Below, piece by piece: positions 52,450-61,801 of a stretch of 64,000 nucleotides of DNA; position 1 is the first letter of the stretch; every line of letters starts with the position of its first letter. The position numbers and the translations under genes were made by a program. The stretch is taken from NCBI RefSeq assembly GCF_032842345.1, contig NZ_WBKO01000001.1, forward strand, positions 1,116,001 to 1,180,000, in the 5' to 3' direction. Source of the DNA: Methanoculleus caldifontis (GTDB lineage: Archaea; Halobacteriota; Methanomicrobia; Methanomicrobiales; Methanoculleaceae). The notes under the pieces were generated by a model. It did no database searches. It worked only from the letters and a program-made list of their open reading frames with translations, and was not told the DNA's origin.

Positions 52450-53150
52450 TGGCAATTGAGAAGAAATTTATCACTGACGGTGTGCGCAAGGTCTGCGTCG
52501 AGAAGTACCTCACGAAGGAACTCAAGCGGGCAGGCTACGGCGGCATGGATATGACCCGGACGCCGCTCGGCACCCAGGTGACCATCTTTGCCGAGAAGCC
52601 CGGCATCGTTATCGGAAAGGGTGGCAAGCAGGTCCGGCAGCTGACGCAGGACCTCGCCACCACCTACGATATCGAGTCTCCCCAGGTGGAAGTCCAGCAG
52701 GTTCAGAACCCCAACTTCAACGCCCAGATCATGGCCGAGCGGCTGGCGAACGCTCTCGAACGCGGCTGGTACTTCCGGAAGGCCGGATCGAGTACGATCC
52801 GCCGTGTGATGGACTCCGGCGCTCTCGGCTGCGAGGTTATCGTCGCCGGGAAGCTGACCGGCGCCCGGGCCCGGACCCAGAAGTTCACCGAGGGGTATGT
52901 CAAGCACTCCGGCGAGCCCAGCGAGACGATCGTCGAGAAGGGCTACGCGATCGCGATCAAGAAACTCGGCACCATCGGTGTCCAGGTCAAGATCGTCCCG
53001 CCGGATGCGAAGCTGCCCGACACCTTCGAGGTCCTCAAACCCGAGCCGAAGAAGGCTCCGGCCGAGATTCCGGAGCCTGAAGAGGTCGGCGAGGAGTTCG
53101 AGGAAGTTCTCGAGGAGAACGCCCGTGCTGAGTATGCGGAGGAGAGATAA
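52449..53150 (+). CDS. rps3: 30S ribosomal protein S3
   Basis: Small-subunit head protein with a KH domain, part of the mRNA entry site (233 residues). Features are the KH loop VIGKGGKQVRQLTQDL, the family signature EVIVAGKLTGARARTQKFTEGYVKHSGEP, and a Glu-rich tail from residue 205. The order L22-S3-L29 is universal. The coordinates overlap L22 and abut L29. Confidence 0.97.
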   Translation: MAIEKKFITDGVRKVCVEKYLTKELKRAGYGGMDMTRTPLGTQVTIFAEKPGIVIGKGGKQVRQLTQDLATTYDIESPQVEVQQVQNPNFNAQIMAERLANALERGWYFRKAGSSTIRRVMDSGALGCEVIVAGKLTGARARTQKFTEGYVKHSGEPSETIVEKGYAIAIKKLGTIGVQVKIVPPDAKLPDTFEVLKPEPKKAPAEIPEPEEVGEEFEEVLEENARAEYAEER

Positions 53151-53354
53151 ATGGCAATCTTTCGCGCAAAGGAAGTGAAGCAGCTCTCCGATACCGAACT
53201 CATGGAGCAGGAGCAGAAACTCTCCCTCGAACTGATCCAGGAGCGGGGGAAAGTCAGCGCCGGCGGTGCCACCGAGAACCCCGGAAGGATCCGCGAGGTC
53301 AGGAGAACGATCGCGCGCATCCAGACCGAGAAGAACGCACGGAGGAACGCATGA
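53151..53354 (+). CDS. rpl29: 50S ribosomal protein L29
   Basis: Small two-helix protein at the tunnel exit, 67 residues. It reads RAKEVKQLSDTELMEQEQKLSLELIQERGKVS ... RIREVRRTIARIQTE, typical of archaeal L29 (L35e). It starts one base after S3 and overlaps the RNase P gene by 4 bases. Confidence 0.96.
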   Translation: MAIFRAKEVKQLSDTELMEQEQKLSLELIQERGKVSAGGATENPGRIREVRRTIARIQTEKNARRNA

Positions 53355-53623
53355 TCTCTCCCCAGAACGTCCTGAGGCACGAGTTGATCGGCCTGGACGT
53401 TCTGGTCGCCCGCGCGAGCAACCCGGGTCATGTCGGGGTGTCGGGTCGCATCGTCGATGAGACCAAGAACACCCTGGTCATCGTGACCGGGCTGGGAGAG
53501 AAGCGGATACCGAAACGGTTCAGCGTGTTCCGCCTCCGGCTTCCGGACGGCACAACCGTCGATGTCGATGGTTCGAGTCTGGAGACACAGCCGGAACGGC
53601 GGATCAACATGCGCATCAGATAA
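53351..53623 (+). CDS. rnp1: Ribonuclease P protein component 1 (Rpp29 family)
   Basis: Archaeal RNase P subunit related to eukaryotic Pop4/Rpp29, 90 residues, acting in 5' processing of tRNA precursors. It has the beta-barrel segment ELIGLDVLVARASNPGHVGVSGRIVDETKNTLVIVTG and the conserved KRIPKRFSVFRLRLPDG. Its position between L29 and S17 is the usual archaeal one. Confidence 0.95.
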   Translation: MISPQNVLRHELIGLDVLVARASNPGHVGVSGRIVDETKNTLVIVTGLGEKRIPKRFSVFRLRLPDGTTVDVDGSSLETQPERRINMRIR

Positions 53624-53635
53624 GTGAGGATGAAT

Positions 53636-53962
53636 ATGGCACGAAACATTGGGTTGGACGTCCCCATTCCGGAGACGGAGTGTAAGGACGCAAATTGTCC
53701 GTTTCACGGCACTTTGCCAGTACACGGCCAGGTGATTACCGGCAAAGTCGTGAGCGACCGTATGAACGGTTCCGTCGTCGTGGAGCGGGAATACCTCCAC
53801 TACGTCAAGAAGTACAAGCGATACGAGAAGCGCCGGTCCCGGTACCACGCCCACAGCACCCCTTGCCTCAACGCGAGCACGGGTGATGTGGTCAAGATCG
53901 CGGAGTGCCGCCCGCTCTCGAAGACGAAGAGTTTTGTGGTGGTTGAGGTGATGAAGGAATGA
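53636..53962 (+). CDS. rps17: 30S ribosomal protein S17
   Basis: Archaeal S17 (S11e), 108 residues. It contains [41 protein letters not shown], the archaeal/eukaryotic signature. The N-terminal region has an archaeal [10 protein letters not shown] pair. ATG 53636 is chosen because GTGAGG precedes it; upstream ATG 53630 and GTG 53624 are alternatives. Confidence 0.95.
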   Translation: MARNIGLDVPIPETECKDANCPFHGTLPVHGQVITGKVVSDRMNGSVVVEREYLHYVKKYKRYEKRRSRYHAHSTPCLNASTGDVVKIAECRPLSKTKSFVVVEVMKE

Positions 53963-54357
53963 AGGCGATGCAGGCGACCATTCCGCGGGCTCTTGCCACC
54001 GGCTCCCGGATGGTCTGCTCCGACAACACCGGTGCACGGCTTGTCGAGATCCTCTCGGTCGACGGCTACCACGGTGTCAGGCGCCGGCAGCCCTGCATGG
54101 GCGTCGGCGACATCGCGACCGTGAGCGTCAAGAAGGGCACCCCCGACATGCGGAGGAAGCTCGAGAAGGCTGTGGTCATCCGACAGAAGAAGGAGATCCG
54201 CCGCCCGAACGGCATCCGGCTCTCGTTCGAGGACAACGCCATGGTGCTCATCAACGAGCGCGGCGAACCGAAAGGAACCGAGATCAAGGGCGCTGTCCCC
54301 CGTGAGATCGCGGAACGCTATCCCAAGATCGCCTCCATGGCGACGATCATCGTGTAA
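53959..54357 (+). CDS. rpl14: 50S ribosomal protein L14
   Basis: Large-subunit protein of the subunit interface (132 residues). It reads [22 protein letters not shown], then [57 protein letters not shown], a full match to the archaeal form. It overlaps S17 by 4 bases. The second ATG at 53968 is an alternative start. Confidence 0.97.
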   Translation: MKAMQATIPRALATGSRMVCSDNTGARLVEILSVDGYHGVRRRQPCMGVGDIATVSVKKGTPDMRRKLEKAVVIRQKKEIRRPNGIRLSFEDNAMVLINERGEPKGTEIKGAVPREIAERYPKIASMATIIV

Positions 54358-54371
54358 GGTGTGGTGAAGCA

Positions 54372-54737
54372 ATGGTACGCATAGCAAGCAAACAGCCGAG
54401 AAAACAGCGTAAGGCACGTTACAACGCGCCGAACCACACCCGGGGTCACTTCATCTCCGCACCGCTCTCCCCCGAACTCCGCGGGAAGTACAATGTCCGG
54501 AGGACCCGCGTGGTCAAGGGCGACACCGTGAAGGTGCTCCGCGGAGACTTCAGCGGTGACGAAGGCATCGTCGATGCAGTGGACATGAAGATGTGCCGGC
54601 TGATCGTGCACGGTGTGATGGTGACGAAGGCCGACGGGACCGAGGTCCCAAGACCGGTCGACCCCTCGAACGTGCTGATCACGAAGCTCAACCTGAAAGA
54701 CAAACTCCGTGAGGAGAGACTTGGAGGCGGAGCGTAA
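54372..54737 (+). CDS. rpl24: 50S ribosomal protein L24
   Basis: L24 (L26e), 121 residues, with the KOW motif KVLRGDFSGDEGIVDAVDMKMCRLIVHGV and an archaeal basic N terminus (KQPRKQRKARYNAPNHTRGHF). It lies 14 bases after L14 and shares one base with S4e. Confidence 0.96.
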   Translation: MVRIASKQPRKQRKARYNAPNHTRGHFISAPLSPELRGKYNVRRTRVVKGDTVKVLRGDFSGDEGIVDAVDMKMCRLIVHGVMVTKADGTEVPRPVDPSNVLITKLNLKDKLREERLGGGA

Positions 54738-55462
54738 TGTCAAATCACCTCAAGCGGCTGGTAGCGCCAGGATCCTGGCATATCCCGAAGAAAGTACAGA
54801 AATTCGTCATGAAGACCGCCCCCGGTCCTCACAACGCCGGCGCTCTGCCGGTCGGTGTCTGGCTCCGTGAGCACATCAAGGTCGCAGAGAACGCGAGCGA
54901 GGTCAGAAAGATCCTGCACCAGCGTGACGTCATCGTCAACGGCCGGGCCTGCAGGAACCCGCAGATGGGCCTCGGGGTCTTCGATATCGTCTCGATCCCG
55001 AAGATCGGAAAGCACTACCGCATACAGCTCGACAAGCGGGGCAACCTGGTTGCCGTCGAGATCTCCGCGGACTCCGCGAAGACCCGGCTCTGCAAGGTCC
55101 GGAACAAGACCACGATCCGGGGCGGCAAGGTGCAGCTGAATCTCATGTTCGGCGCAAACATCCTCGCCGACAACACCTACAAAGCAAAGGACTCCATCGT
55201 CGTGACCCTCGGGGAGGGCGAAGACCGGTTCCGGATCGTCGACCACTTCCCCTTCGCGGAGGGCAACGTCGCCATGATCGTCGGCGGCAAGCACTCCGGG
55301 AAGGTCGGCAGGATCGTCGAGATCATCAGGACCGCAAGTTCCGTCCCGAACCGTGCGATCCTCATGGACGAGTCTGCAGGCGAGCGCTTCGAGACCATCG
55401 AAGATTACGTCTTCATGGTCGGCCGCTCCGCGATTGCACCTGAACTGGAGGCTTCGGCATGA
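54737..55462 (+). CDS. rps4e: 30S ribosomal protein S4e
   Basis: Archaeal/eukaryotic S4e, absent from bacteria, 241 residues. It carries an S4-like RNA-binding segment ([33 protein letters not shown]), the central S4e domain and a KOW motif ([14 protein letters not shown]). Its presence in this position confirms archaeal origin. It overlaps L5 by 4 bases. Confidence 0.97.
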   Translation: MSNHLKRLVAPGSWHIPKKVQKFVMKTAPGPHNAGALPVGVWLREHIKVAENASEVRKILHQRDVIVNGRACRNPQMGLGVFDIVSIPKIGKHYRIQLDKRGNLVAVEISADSAKTRLCKVRNKTTIRGGKVQLNLMFGANILADNTYKAKDSIVVTLGEGEDRFRIVDHFPFAEGNVAMIVGGKHSGKVGRIVEIIRTASSVPNRAILMDESAGERFETIEDYVFMVGRSAIAPELEASA

Positions 55463-55962
55463 CCGCAATGCAGGAGATCTACATCGACAAGGTCGTCGTC
55501 CACATGGGCGTCGGCGAGAGCGGTGAGCGTCTGGTCAATGCCGAGGAACTTGTGCGGAAGATCACCGGCCAGAAGCCGATCCGCACCATCGCAAAGCGGA
55601 CCCAGCCGGCGTTCGGTATCCGGAAGGGCGCACCCATCGGGTGCAAGGTCACCCTGCGCCGGGAGAAGGCCGAGGAGTTCATCGGGACCGCACTCAATAT
55701 CATCGAGCGGCGGCTCGCGCTCTCCCAGTTCGACCGGACCGGCAACGTCGCCTTCGGTATCGAGGAGCACACCGACTTCCCGGGTATGTCCTACGACCCG
55801 GCGATCGGTATCTACGGCATGGACGTCAACGTGGTGCTCGAGTACAAGGGTGTACGGATCGCACGCAGGAGCGTCGAGCGCAGGAAAATGCCGGCGGACC
55901 AGAGAGTGACTAAAGAGGATGCTATCGCGTTCATGCGCGAGCGCTACCAGGTGGAGGTGTAA
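55459..55962 (+). CDS. rpl5: 50S ribosomal protein L5
   Basis: Central-protuberance protein binding 5S rRNA, 167 residues. It includes [62 protein letters not shown], the archaeal L5 profile. The C terminus ends YQVEV. It precedes S14 by three bases. Confidence 0.97.
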   Translation: MTAMQEIYIDKVVVHMGVGESGERLVNAEELVRKITGQKPIRTIAKRTQPAFGIRKGAPIGCKVTLRREKAEEFIGTALNIIERRLALSQFDRTGNVAFGIEEHTDFPGMSYDPAIGIYGMDVNVVLEYKGVRIARRSVERRKMPADQRVTKEDAIAFMRERYQVEV

Positions 55963-55965
55963 AGC

Positions 55966-56145
55966 ATGGCAGACGAGTCAGGAGCACCTTCTTCGGGCCA
56001 GAGCACAAAGAAATTCGGCCGCGGCGCGAACGAATGCCGCATCTGCAGCAGGAAGCAGGGCCTTGTCCGGAAATACGGCATCTATTTCTGCCGTCAGTGC
56101 TTCCGCGAGTGGGCAGGAAAGATGGGCTTCAAGAAGATGAACTAG
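55966..56145 (+). CDS. rps14: 30S ribosomal protein S14 (type Z)
   Basis: A 59-residue S14 with four zinc-ligand cysteines (C24, C27, C42, C45) in [27 protein letters not shown]. Type Z S14 proteins coordinate zinc in this way. It is preceded by an AAAGC after the L5 stop and followed by S8 after 12 bases. The short N-terminal extension is Ser/Gly-rich. Confidence 0.96.
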   Translation: MADESGAPSSGQSTKKFGRGANECRICSRKQGLVRKYGIYFCRQCFREWAGKMGFKKMN

Positions 56146-56157
56146 GGGTTAACGAAT

Positions 56158-56550
56158 ATGGCACGACTGAATCCAATCGCTGACGCGATGAGCACGATCA
56201 AGAACGCCGGGGACGCCGGAAAGAGCGAGGTTATTGTAGAGCCCGCCAGCAAGCTCCTCGGCGCAATGCTCCGCGTCATGCAGGAAAACGGCTTTATCGG
56301 CGGCTTCGAGTTCATCGACGACGGCCGTGGCGGCCAGTTCCGGGTCCAGCTCTCCGGAACGATCAATAAGTGTGGCGCCATCACCCCCCGGTTCGCGGTG
56401 GCGATGGACGACATGGAATACTGGGAGTCGCAGTACCTCCCCGCAAAGAACTTCGGGATCCTTATCGTCTCGACCTCGAAGGGAGTCATCTCCCATGCCG
56501 AGGCCAGGAACGAAGGCATCGGCGGGCAGCTGCTGGGATACGTCTACTAA
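56158..56550 (+). CDS. rps8: 30S ribosomal protein S8
   Basis: Small-subunit assembly protein binding helix 21 of 16S rRNA, 130 residues. It reads [31 protein letters not shown], then [32 protein letters not shown], the standard archaeal C terminus. Confidence 0.97.
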   Translation: MARLNPIADAMSTIKNAGDAGKSEVIVEPASKLLGAMLRVMQENGFIGGFEFIDDGRGGQFRVQLSGTINKCGAITPRFAVAMDDMEYWESQYLPAKNFGILIVSTSKGVISHAEARNEGIGGQLLGYVY

Positions 56551-56564
56551 AGGAGGGAGAGAGC

Positions 56565-57089
56565 ATGGGAATTACACGAAGAGTCGAGATCCCTCCCGGT
56601 GTGGACGCAAAGCTCGAAGGCACCGTACTCACGATCACCGGGCCGAAAGGCACGCTGGTCCGTGACATGCGCTTCCCGCAGATCAATGTCGCTATCGAGG
56701 ACGGCGAGATCGTCGTCTCCACGGCATCGGACAAGAAGCGGATCCTCGCCATGAGCGGCACGCTCGAGGCCCTCTCCAAGGGCATGGTCCGGGGTGTCGT
56801 CGAGGGATACGAGTACCACATGAAGGTGGTTTACAGCCACTTCCCGATCCAGATCAAGCAGCAGGGCAACCGCCTTGAGATCAACAACTTCCTCGGCGAG
56901 AAACAGCCGCGGGTAGCAAAGATCCTTGAGGGCGTCACCGTCAAGGTCGGGAACGACGAGGTGACTCTCACCGGTATCGACAGAGAGAAGGTGGGCAACA
57001 CGGCCGCGAACATCGAGCATGCGACGAGGATCACCAAGCGTGACCCCCGGGTGTTCCAGGACGGCATCTACATCACCGAGAGGGCGTGA
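56565..57089 (+). CDS. rpl6: 50S ribosomal protein L6
   Basis: Large-subunit protein near the GTPase centre, 174 residues, two similar domains. It begins GITRRVEIPPGVDAKLEGTVLTITGPKGTLVRDM and ends NIEHATRITKRDPRVFQDGIYITERA. ATG 56565 follows an AGGAGGGAGAGAGC ribosome-binding site. A longer frame starting at 56370 crosses S8 and is spurious. Confidence 0.96.
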   Translation: MGITRRVEIPPGVDAKLEGTVLTITGPKGTLVRDMRFPQINVAIEDGEIVVSTASDKKRILAMSGTLEALSKGMVRGVVEGYEYHMKVVYSHFPIQIKQQGNRLEINNFLGEKQPRVAKILEGVTVKVGNDEVTLTGIDREKVGNTAANIEHATRITKRDPRVFQDGIYITERA

Positions 57090-57094
57090 AAGCA

Positions 57095-57526
57095 ATGGAT
57101 AACACAAGAAGACTGATCCGCGTCCGTGCCCGGCACAACAAGCCTGCCTTCAAGAGGCGGGGACTGCACCGCAAGTCAAGACTCGAGGATGTCTGGAGAC
57201 GTCCGCGCGGTCTGCACAACAAGCAGAGGCGGCAGTTCAAAGCGAAGGGCGCTCTTCCCCGGCCGGGATACGGGAGCCCCGCTGCAATCCGCGGCATGCA
57301 CCCGAGCGGCTACGAGGAAGTCCGGGTCTTTACACCTGCAGAACTTGCGGGACTGAACCCGGAGGTCCAGGCAGTCCGGATCGGCGGATCCGTAGGCAAC
57401 AGGAAGCGTGGAGAGATCCAGACCCGGGCCATGGAACTCGGGCTCAAGGTGCTGAACGCAAAGGACCTCACCCGTGCGGTTGAGGCGCCTGTAAAGACCG
57501 AGGAAGAGGTGAGCGAGGATGAGTGA
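57095..57526 (+). CDS. rpl32e: 50S ribosomal protein L32e
   Basis: Archaeal/eukaryotic L32e, 143 residues. It reads RRLIRVRARHNKPAFKRRGLHRKSRLEDVWRRPRGLHNKQRR and continues with the conserved GYGSPAAIRGMHPSGYEEVRVF. ATG 57095 is preferred to GTG 57086. It overlaps L19e by 8 bases. Confidence 0.95.
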   Translation: MDNTRRLIRVRARHNKPAFKRRGLHRKSRLEDVWRRPRGLHNKQRRQFKAKGALPRPGYGSPAAIRGMHPSGYEEVRVFTPAELAGLNPEVQAVRIGGSVGNRKRGEIQTRAMELGLKVLNAKDLTRAVEAPVKTEEEVSEDE

Positions 57527-57971
57527 TCTCGCCAGCCAGAAGCGAATCGCAGCCGCCATTCTCAAGTGCGGTGTCAACCGTGTCTGGTTCGATCCCGAGC
57601 GCCAGGCCGATATCGAGGCGGCCATCTCGAGGAACGACCTGCGCGAGCTCGTCACTGAGGGTGCGATCAAGGCGCACCCCGTCAAGGGAAACAGCCGCGG
57701 CAGAGCCCGTGTGCGGATAGCAAAGCGCTCCTACGGCCACCGGAAAGGCCAGGGGCGGAGGAAAGGTGCCGCTGGAGCACGCGGGTCCAGCAAGCGGGCA
57801 TGGATACGCAAGATCCGGGCGCAGCGCCGCGTTCTGCGCGAGATGCGCGCCGACGGCAGCATTGACCGGAGCCTTTACCGCGTGATGTATCGCAGGGCTT
57901 CCGGCGGCCAGTTCCGGAGCGTGTCGCACCTCACGTCTCATATGGATACAACGGCAGGGAGGATGAGATAA
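57519..57971 (+). CDS. rpl19e: 50S ribosomal protein L19e
   Basis: Archaeal/eukaryotic L19e, 150 residues, highly basic. It has SQKRIAAAILKCGVNRVWFDPERQADIEAAISR at the N terminus and the arginine-rich middle with GRKGAAGARGS-like repeats (RRKGAAGARGSSKRAWIRKIRAQRRVL). It shares one base with L18. Confidence 0.95.
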   Translation: MSDLASQKRIAAAILKCGVNRVWFDPERQADIEAAISRNDLRELVTEGAIKAHPVKGNSRGRARVRIAKRSYGHRKGQGRRKGAAGARGSSKRAWIRKIRAQRRVLREMRADGSIDRSLYRVMYRRASGGQFRSVSHLTSHMDTTAGRMR

Positions 57972-58498
57972 TGGCAACCGGCCCACGATACTTCGTGCCG
58001 TTCAGGAGAAGGCACGAGGGCAAGACTGACTACTACAAGCGGATGTCGCTCCTGTCATCGGGAAGACCGAGGATGGTCGTACGGAAGACGAACCGGCAGA
58101 TCATCGTCCAGCTGGTCGTCGCCGAGATTGAGGGAGACCGCACCCTGGTGGCCGCGTACTCGGCTGATCTTGCCGACTACGGTTACGAGGGATCGACCTC
58201 CAGCACCCCGGCCGCTTACCTGACCGGGATGCTGTTTGCGGTCAAGGCGTTGAACGCAGGATACGACGAAGGTATCCTGGACATCGGCCTCGCCCGGGCG
58301 AAACCCGGAGCGCGTGTCTTTGCAGCCCTCAAGGGCGCAGTGGACGGCGGCCTCGATGTCCCCTACGGCGAGTCGATCCTCCCCGATGAGGACCGGCTCA
58401 AGGGTGCCCACATCGCCGGGTATGCGCCCGAGCGGGCAGGCAACCTTGTGGCGAATGTAGAGGCTGTGGCTCTGGCCATCAAGAAGGAGCTGGTGTGA
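57971..58498 (+). CDS. rpl18: 50S ribosomal protein L18
   Basis: 5S rRNA-binding protein, archaeal L18 (L5e), 175 residues. It reads [46 protein letters not shown] and carries [22 protein letters not shown]-like sequence ([19 protein letters not shown]). It starts at the last base of L19e and ends one base before rps5. Confidence 0.96.
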   Translation: MATGPRYFVPFRRRHEGKTDYYKRMSLLSSGRPRMVVRKTNRQIIVQLVVAEIEGDRTLVAAYSADLADYGYEGSTSSTPAAYLTGMLFAVKALNAGYDEGILDIGLARAKPGARVFAALKGAVDGGLDVPYGESILPDEDRLKGAHIAGYAPERAGNLVANVEAVALAIKKELV

Positions 58499-58499
58499 C

Positions 58500-59117
58500 A
58501 TGGCATACGTACAGGAAGAATGGATTCCGCTCACCGGTCTCGGGCGCATGGTCGCCGCAGGCGAGATCACCAGTATCGACGAGGTGCTCGCAAGCGGCAG
58601 GCCGATCAAGGAGCCCCAGATCGTTGATCTCCTCCTGCCCGACCTGGAGGACGAGGTGCTGGACATCAATATGGTCCAGCGTATGACGGACTCGGGTCGC
58701 CGTGTGAAGTTCCGCACCGTCGTGGTAGTCGGCAACCGGAACGGCTACGTCGGGTTCGGCCAGGGGAAGGATGCCCAGGTCGGCAACGCGATCCAGAAGG
58801 CAATAGCAGACGCGAAAGTGAACCTCATCAAGGTCTCGCGGGGATGCGGGAGCTGGGAGTGCGGTTGCGAGACCGGCCACTCGATCCCGATCGAAGTGAC
58901 CGGAAAGGCAGGCAGCGTCCGGGTGACGCTGAAGCCCGCGCCGCAGGGGATCGGTCTTGTGACCGGGGATATTCCGAAGAAGGTCCTGCAGCTTGCAGGG
59001 ATCAAGGATGTCTGGGCCCTCAACAAGGGACAGACCCGGACGACCATCAACTACGCCAAGGCGACCTTTGAGGCGCTCAAGCAGACGAATCTCGTCAGGA
59101 TTGGGGGGACGGAGTAA
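58500..59117 (+). CDS. rps5: 30S ribosomal protein S5
   Basis: Small-subunit protein in the decoding region, 205 residues, with the S5 double-stranded RNA-binding fold. It has [38 protein letters not shown] and the archaeal [16 protein letters not shown] insertion. The ATG lies just after the L18 stop. Confidence 0.97.
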   Translation: MAYVQEEWIPLTGLGRMVAAGEITSIDEVLASGRPIKEPQIVDLLLPDLEDEVLDINMVQRMTDSGRRVKFRTVVVVGNRNGYVGFGQGKDAQVGNAIQKAIADAKVNLIKVSRGCGSWECGCETGHSIPIEVTGKAGSVRVTLKPAPQGIGLVTGDIPKKVLQLAGIKDVWALNKGQTRTTINYAKATFEALKQTNLVRIGGTE

Positions 59118-59579
59118 ATGTACGCAGTAGTGCAGGTGCGCGGCGTGGTCAACACCAACCGCGAGATCAAGGATACCCTCAAGATGCTCCGTCTGCACCA
59201 CATCAACCACTGCGTCCTCGTGCCCGATACCCCCGCGTATCTGGGCATGATCCGCAAGGTGAAGGATTTCGTGGCGTACGGCGAGGTGGATGCAGATACT
59301 CTGGCCACCCTCCTGCGCACCCGTGGCAGACTCACCGGTGACGAGCGGCTGACCGACGACTATGTTCGGGCACACACTCCGTACACTGGAATCGACGAAT
59401 TCGCCGAAGCGCTCTGCAAAGGTGAGACCAGCCTTCGGGATCTGACTGAGATCAAGCCGGTGCTGAGACTGCACCCTCCGCGAAAGGGCTATAAAACCAT
59501 CAAGCGAACCTTTCAGCAGAGCGGGGCTCTCGGCTACTATGGTCCTGAGATCAACGATCTCCTCTACAAGATGAGGTGA
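59118..59579 (+). CDS. rpl30: 50S ribosomal protein L30
   Basis: Archaeal L30 (L7e family), 153 residues. It begins YAVVQVRGVVNTNREIKDTLKMLRLHHINHCVLVPDTPAYLGMI, the diagnostic alpha/beta core, followed by an archaeal extension with LTDDYVRAHTPY. It abuts S5. Confidence 0.96.
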   Translation: MYAVVQVRGVVNTNREIKDTLKMLRLHHINHCVLVPDTPAYLGMIRKVKDFVAYGEVDADTLATLLRTRGRLTGDERLTDDYVRAHTPYTGIDEFAEALCKGETSLRDLTEIKPVLRLHPPRKGYKTIKRTFQQSGALGYYGPEINDLLYKMR

Positions 59580-59584
59580 GACTG

Positions 59585-60010
59585 ATGCCCGTAAACAAGC
59601 GATCAAAATACAGAGGTTCACGGACCTGTGGCGGCGGTACGCACAAGAACCGGCGTGGCGCCGGCAACAGGGGTGGACGGGGTAGAGCCGGGCAGCGGGA
59701 TCACCGCTTCTCCCACTTCTACCTCAAGGGTGAGATATCCAACGGCAAGCACGGTTTCGTCAGCAAGACCTCCGTGCCGGTATCCGCCCTCGATGTCGGG
59801 GAACTGGACCAGATTGTCGAGGTGCTGCTCCGTGAGGGGCTTGCAACTCAGGAGGGTGACCTCATCACCCTCGACGCCACCGAACTCGGCATCGATAAGG
59901 TGCTCGGCGGCGGACAAGTCACCCACAAAATGAGTATCTCCGCCCGGGAGTTCTCGGAACGAGCCCGGGCAAAGATAGAGGAGATGGGCGGTCAGGCAAC
60001 GACCGCTTAA
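59585..60010 (+). CDS. rpl15: 50S ribosomal protein L15
   Basis: Archaeal L15 (L27ae), 141 residues. It reads NKRSKYRGSRTCGGGTHKNRRGAGNRGGRGRAGQRDHRFSHFYL, the Gly/Arg-rich N terminus, and ends in the conserved KMSISAREFSERARAKIEEMGG. ATG 59585 is chosen; a GTG three codons upstream overlaps L30. A T-rich stretch follows before secY. Confidence 0.96.
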   Translation: MPVNKRSKYRGSRTCGGGTHKNRRGAGNRGGRGRAGQRDHRFSHFYLKGEISNGKHGFVSKTSVPVSALDVGELDQIVEVLLREGLATQEGDLITLDATELGIDKVLGGGQVTHKMSISAREFSERARAKIEEMGGQATTA

Positions 60011-60032
60011 TCTTCTTTTTTCAGGTGAAACC

Positions 60033-61466
60033 ATGGGAGATCTGCTGGATAGATTTGAACCCATCCTTGCAGCGATGCCTGCAGTCCGAAGTCCGGAGGG
60101 GCACGTCCACTTCAAGAACAAAATCACGTGGACGCTTGCGATTCTCCTCCTCTACTTCACATTGACCAACATCGATATCTTTGGACTCTCTGCGCAGTCG
60201 CAGGATATCTTTGGAATGTACCGTGCCCTGCTTGCCGGTGCGAGCGGTTCGCTCCTGCATCTCGGTATCGGGCCGATCGTCACCGCGTCGATCGTGCTGC
60301 AGCTGCTCAAGGGCGCCGGAATCCTGCAGATCGACACCAGTGAAGCACGTGGTCAGGTCATGTACATGGGCCTGCAGAAACTGCTCATCTTCGTGATGAT
60401 CGTCGTCGAGGGACTCCCCATGGTCGCGAGCGGGCTGATGATGCCCGACCCGTCGATAGCCATGCAGTTCTTCGGCGGGAATATGCTCGTGGTCTCGCTC
60501 CTGATCTTCCTCCAGATCTGCCTTGGCGGGTTGCTGGTGGTATTCATGGACGAGGTCGTCACGAAGTGGGGCATCGGATCGGGCGTGGGGCTCTTCATCG
60601 TTGCAGGAGTCTCCCAGGGTCTGGTGAACGGTTTCCTGAACTGGCAGACCGGCACCGATCCGTTCCCGATCGGGTTCTTCCCGCGGCTGTTCGCGATAGC
60701 GACGTCGGGGGCGAACTTCCTCGAGTACTTCGGCACGGACATGCTCGCTCTCATCACGACGCTGGTCATCTTCATGGTCGTCGTCTACGTGGAGTCGACG
60801 CGTGTCGAGATCCCGCTCGCGCACACCGCTGTGCGCGGTGCGCGTGCGCGGTTCCCGGTCAAGCTCATCTATGCGAGCGTTCTGCCGATGATCCTCGTCC
60901 GGGTGCTGCAGGCGAACATCCAGATGATCGGTATGTTCCTCTCGAACGCCGGGATCACGATCTTCGGCGAGTTCCAGGGGCAGACACCGGTCAACGGCCT
61001 GATGTGGTTCATCGCGCCGATCAACCAGCCGCAGGACTGGATGTGGTGGCTCTCCGATCTCGGGCACGCCCCCTGGGAGATCCTCATCCGGATGGGCATC
61101 GATATCACCGTCATGGTCGCCGGAGGTGCAATCTTCGCACTCTTCTGGGTCAAGACCGCAGGCCTCGACTCAAAAGACGTGGCCCGGCAGATCCAGAGGA
61201 GCGGGATGCACATCCCCGGCTACCGCCGGAGCGAGCAGGTGCTTGAGAAGTACCTCGACCGCTACATCCCGCGGGTGACCGTCATCGGCGGTGCGTTCAT
61301 CGGGATCCTCTCGGTCGTGGCGAACCTGTTCGGTGTCATCGGCGCGGTCGGAGGGACCGGTCTGCTGCTTGCGGTGAGTATCACCTACCGCCTCTACGAG
61401 GAGGTCGCAAGCCAGCAGATCATGGAGATGTATCCGTTCATGCGGACGTTCTTTGGGAGAGAATGA
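60033..61466 (+). CDS. secY: Preprotein translocase subunit SecY
   Basis: Pore subunit of the Sec translocon, 477 residues with ten transmembrane helices. Recognisable segments are the plug/TM2 region (FGLSAQSQDIFGMYRALLAG), LHLGIGPIVTASIVLQLLKG, the ESTRVEIPLAH cytoplasmic loop and SAQIMEMYPFMR-like end (SQQIMEMYPFMRTFFG). Archaeal secY normally ends the ribosomal cluster, and a DUF106 insertase follows here after adk. Confidence 0.97.
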   Translation: MGDLLDRFEPILAAMPAVRSPEGHVHFKNKITWTLAILLLYFTLTNIDIFGLSAQSQDIFGMYRALLAGASGSLLHLGIGPIVTASIVLQLLKGAGILQIDTSEARGQVMYMGLQKLLIFVMIVVEGLPMVASGLMMPDPSIAMQFFGGNMLVVSLLIFLQICLGGLLVVFMDEVVTKWGIGSGVGLFIVAGVSQGLVNGFLNWQTGTDPFPIGFFPRLFAIATSGANFLEYFGTDMLALITTLVIFMVVVYVESTRVEIPLAHTAVRGARARFPVKLIYASVLPMILVRVLQANIQMIGMFLSNAGITIFGEFQGQTPVNGLMWFIAPINQPQDWMWWLSDLGHAPWEILIRMGIDITVMVAGGAIFALFWVKTAGLDSKDVARQIQRSGMHIPGYRRSEQVLEKYLDRYIPRVTVIGGAFIGILSVVANLFGVIGAVGGTGLLLAVSITYRLYEEVASQQIMEMYPFMRTFFGRE

Positions 61467-61493
61467 GTCCGGAGGCCCCGCAGATGCGGGGCC

Positions 61494-61612
61494 GGAGGAG
61501 TCATTCTTGGAGAAAAAGGTGCATCAGCACCTTTTTCGACCGGGAGTGAGTCCGGAGGAGTCATTCTCGGAGAAGCGGCGCATCGGCGCTCGCTCCGACC
61601 GGGAGTGAGTCC
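61494..61612 (+). repeat. Tandem ~60-base repeat with variable hairpin core
   Basis: Two units of about 60 bases. Each starts GGAGGAGTCATTCT[T/C]GGAGAA and ends CGACCGGGAGTGAGTCCG. The flanks are nearly identical, but the centre differs while staying palindromic: GAAAAAGGTGC-ATCA-GCACCTTTTTC (61512-61537) in unit 1, AGCGGCGC-ATCG-GCGCTCGCT with a bulge in unit 2. A third related hairpin lies directly before. Confidence 0.8.
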
Positions 61613-61788
61613 GAAGGGGTCGTTCAGTAAGTCCGAAATTCCCCCCGGACCTCCTCCTTTCCTGCAGCGACGTCTGCAGAGCCGTTTTTCGTCCGGCCGG
61701 TCGTTATGCCCGTCCGGACTCCGGGGTGATTCCGAAAGGCATTACTCTTTCAGGCACGGATTTATTTTACAGCGAATGATATCCTAAC

Positions 61789-61793
61789 AGGAG
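61789..61793 (+). promoter_or_regulatory. Ribosome-binding site that decides the adk start
   Basis: AGGAG lies eight bases before the TTG at 61802. It overlaps the GTG at 61793, which therefore cannot be the start. Confidence 0.65.
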
Positions 61794-61801
61794 TGATTGA
61801 G

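Larger units (their letters stand above)
61467..61801. other. Intergenic gap between secY and adk
   Basis: About 335 bases with no gene. It holds a perfect GGCCCCGCAGATGCGGGGCC hairpin (61474-61493) and the tandem hairpin repeat listed separately. The last 100 bases carry an AT-rich stretch with TTTATTTTA for a possible adk promoter. Confidence 0.65.

Noticed and set aside
61494-61612. CRISPR-like tandem repeat after secY
   Set aside because: Only two units, and the middle is palindromic instead of a unique spacer.
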